Assembly (NCBI GenBank): GCA_030656535.1
Contig: JAUSPL010000611.1
Location: forward strand, 1-5,243
Reading direction: 5' to 3'
Length of the DNA stretch: 5,243 nt
Origin: Gemmobacter sp.
GTDB lineage: Bacteria > Pseudomonadota > Alphaproteobacteria > Rhodobacterales > Rhodobacteraceae
Part shown: positions 4,792 through 5,243 of the stretch, piece by piece
How the letters are laid out: the number at the start of each line of letters is the position of its first letter
Position numbering within the stretch: position 1 is the first letter of the stretch
Notes under the pieces: model-generated
What the model was told of the DNA's origin: nothing
Seen by the model: only the letters and a program-made list of their open reading frames with translations
Databases searched by the model: none
Translations under genes and position numbers: made by a program

Positions 4792-4824
4792 GACCCCGAC
4801 GCAGTCGCGCCGGGGTCTTTCTTT
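4792..4824 (+). terminator. Rho-independent terminator of unit B
   Basis: GACCCCG (4792-4798) and CGGGGTC (4811-4817) form a perfect 7-bp stem with a 12-nt loop, followed by TTTCTTT. The stem starts right after the 19-nt motif, as in unit A, but its sequence is unrelated to terminator A. Confidence 0.88.
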
Positions 4825-4892
4825 GGTCTTTCCGTTCTTGAGCCGCCCCGCCACCACAGGTAGGGTCAAGAAGGAACATCCCGGAGCCTGCC

Positions 4893-5243
4893 ATGACCTT
4901 TACTGTCGCCACCTGGAACATCAACTCGATCCGTCTGCGCGAAGGGCTGGTTCACCGACTTCTGTCAGAAGAGTCTCCAGACGTGCTGTGCCTGCAAGAA
5001 TGCAAGTGCCCCGTCGACAAGCTGCCGGTGGAGGGGTTTCGCGCGCTGGGTTACACGCACATCGTCGCGCGCGGGCAAAAGGGCTATAAGGGTGTTGCGA
5101 TCCTGTCCAAGCTGCCCATGATGGACGTCGGGGACCGCGCCTTTGCGGCGCTGGGGCATGCCCGTCATGTGTCTGCCCGTTTTGAAAACGGGGTGACCCT
5201 CCACAACTTCTATGTGCCTGCGGGCGGCGAGGTGCCGGACAGG
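4893..5243 (+). CDS. xth: Exodeoxyribonuclease III family enzyme, 5' part only
   Basis: This is the first 117 codons of an exonuclease III (Xth/ExoA) type enzyme, a Mg-dependent AP endonuclease and 3'-5' exonuclease acting in base-excision repair. The frame is open to the right edge. Family signatures are present in order: ATWNINSIRLR (6-16, with N9), DVLCLQECK with metal-binding E36, GYKGVAILSK (64-73), and NFYVPAGGEVPDR (105-117) containing the active-site tyrosine (Y107). The usual length is about 260 residues, so a little under half is visible. The ATG at 4893 has GGAG 6 nt upstream. It follows the two candidate small-RNA terminators and so should use its own promoter in 4825-4880, where I see no clear boxes. 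Confidence 0.93.
   Translation, partial: MTFTVATWNINSIRLREGLVHRLLSEESPDVLCLQECKCPVDKLPVEGFRALGYTHIVARGQKGYKGVAILSKLPMMDVGDRAFAALGHARHVSARFENGVTLHNFYVPAGGEVPDR

Larger units (their letters stand above)
4681..4824 (+). ncRNA. Candidate small RNA, unit B (CCUCCC motif plus terminator)
   Basis: The left end is uncertain. TCGGCTG (4681-4687) pairs perfectly with CAGCCGA (4726-4732), enclosing a 38-nt interior with a direct repeat GCGCAGCC (4707-4714, 4723-4730) and a possible inner TGCG/CGCA stem. After about 40 nt comes GGAACCTCCCTGTTGAACT (4773-4791), then a 7-bp terminator (4792-4824). A possible promoter, CTGACG (4745-4750), 16 nt, CACTAT (4767-4772), would start a much shorter RNA of about 45 nt beginning in the CCTCCC motif itself, so both long and short forms are open. 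Because terminator A lies between the units, B probably has its own promoter. It ends 68 nt before xth and does not belong to that gene's leader. Confidence 0.48.

Noticed and set aside
4570..4869. 99-residue minus-strand open frame across the intergenic gap
   Set aside because: It crosses both terminators and has no convincing start signal or recognisable motif.

Overview
The window reads as chromosomal DNA of an alphaproteobacterium, most likely of the Rhodobacteraceae (Rhodobacter/Roseobacter group). The evidence is the base composition and codon use, a porin whose mature N-terminus (EVKFSGDARMG) and C-terminus (ADLGVKFNF) are those of Rhodobacter-type porins, a GTP cyclohydrolase II with a long degenerate N-terminal extension, and an orphan OmpR-type regulator. 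It looks like a core or housekeeping region. I see no transposase, integrase, phage gene, CRISPR array, tRNA or rRNA.

Layout from left to right. Positions 1-237 hold the upstream region of the porin gene, perhaps with the start of a divergent gene running off the left edge. A strongly codon-biased porin gene (238-1167, +) ends in a textbook terminator. A YggS-family PLP homeostasis gene (1277-1933, +) follows with its own leader. A convergent junction carrying a long imperfect inverted repeat separates it from a minus-strand pair: ribA (2551-3639) and a small L,D-transpeptidase-like gene (2060-2554) that overlaps it by 4 bases (GTGA) and is probably translationally coupled. A divergent intergenic region of about 206 bp leads to an OmpR-family response regulator (3846-4532, +), possibly CenR. 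The last gene is the 5' part of xth (exonuclease III family, 4893 to the right edge).

The most interesting part is the 360-bp gap between the response regulator and xth (4533-4892). It contains two tandem units, each ending in the same near-identical 19-nt motif, GG[C/A]ACCTCCCTGTTG[G/A]ACT, followed at once by a strong Rho-independent terminator. The terminators and upstream sequences differ, so this is not a simple recent duplication of a gene end. The conserved CACCUCCCUG part resembles the 3' end of 16S rRNA (anti-Shine-Dalgarno). I interpret the gap as two tandem sibling small RNAs with an anti-SD seed. The extended motif (UCCCUGUUG) can pair across the porin ribosome binding site in this same window with one bulged base, and less well with that of the response regulator. 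This gives a concrete, testable regulatory hypothesis about envelope genes.

Working connections between the genes are otherwise loose. Porin, L,D-transpeptidase and the regulator (if CenR) all concern the cell envelope. ribA, yggS and xth are housekeeping functions (riboflavin, vitamin B6, DNA repair).
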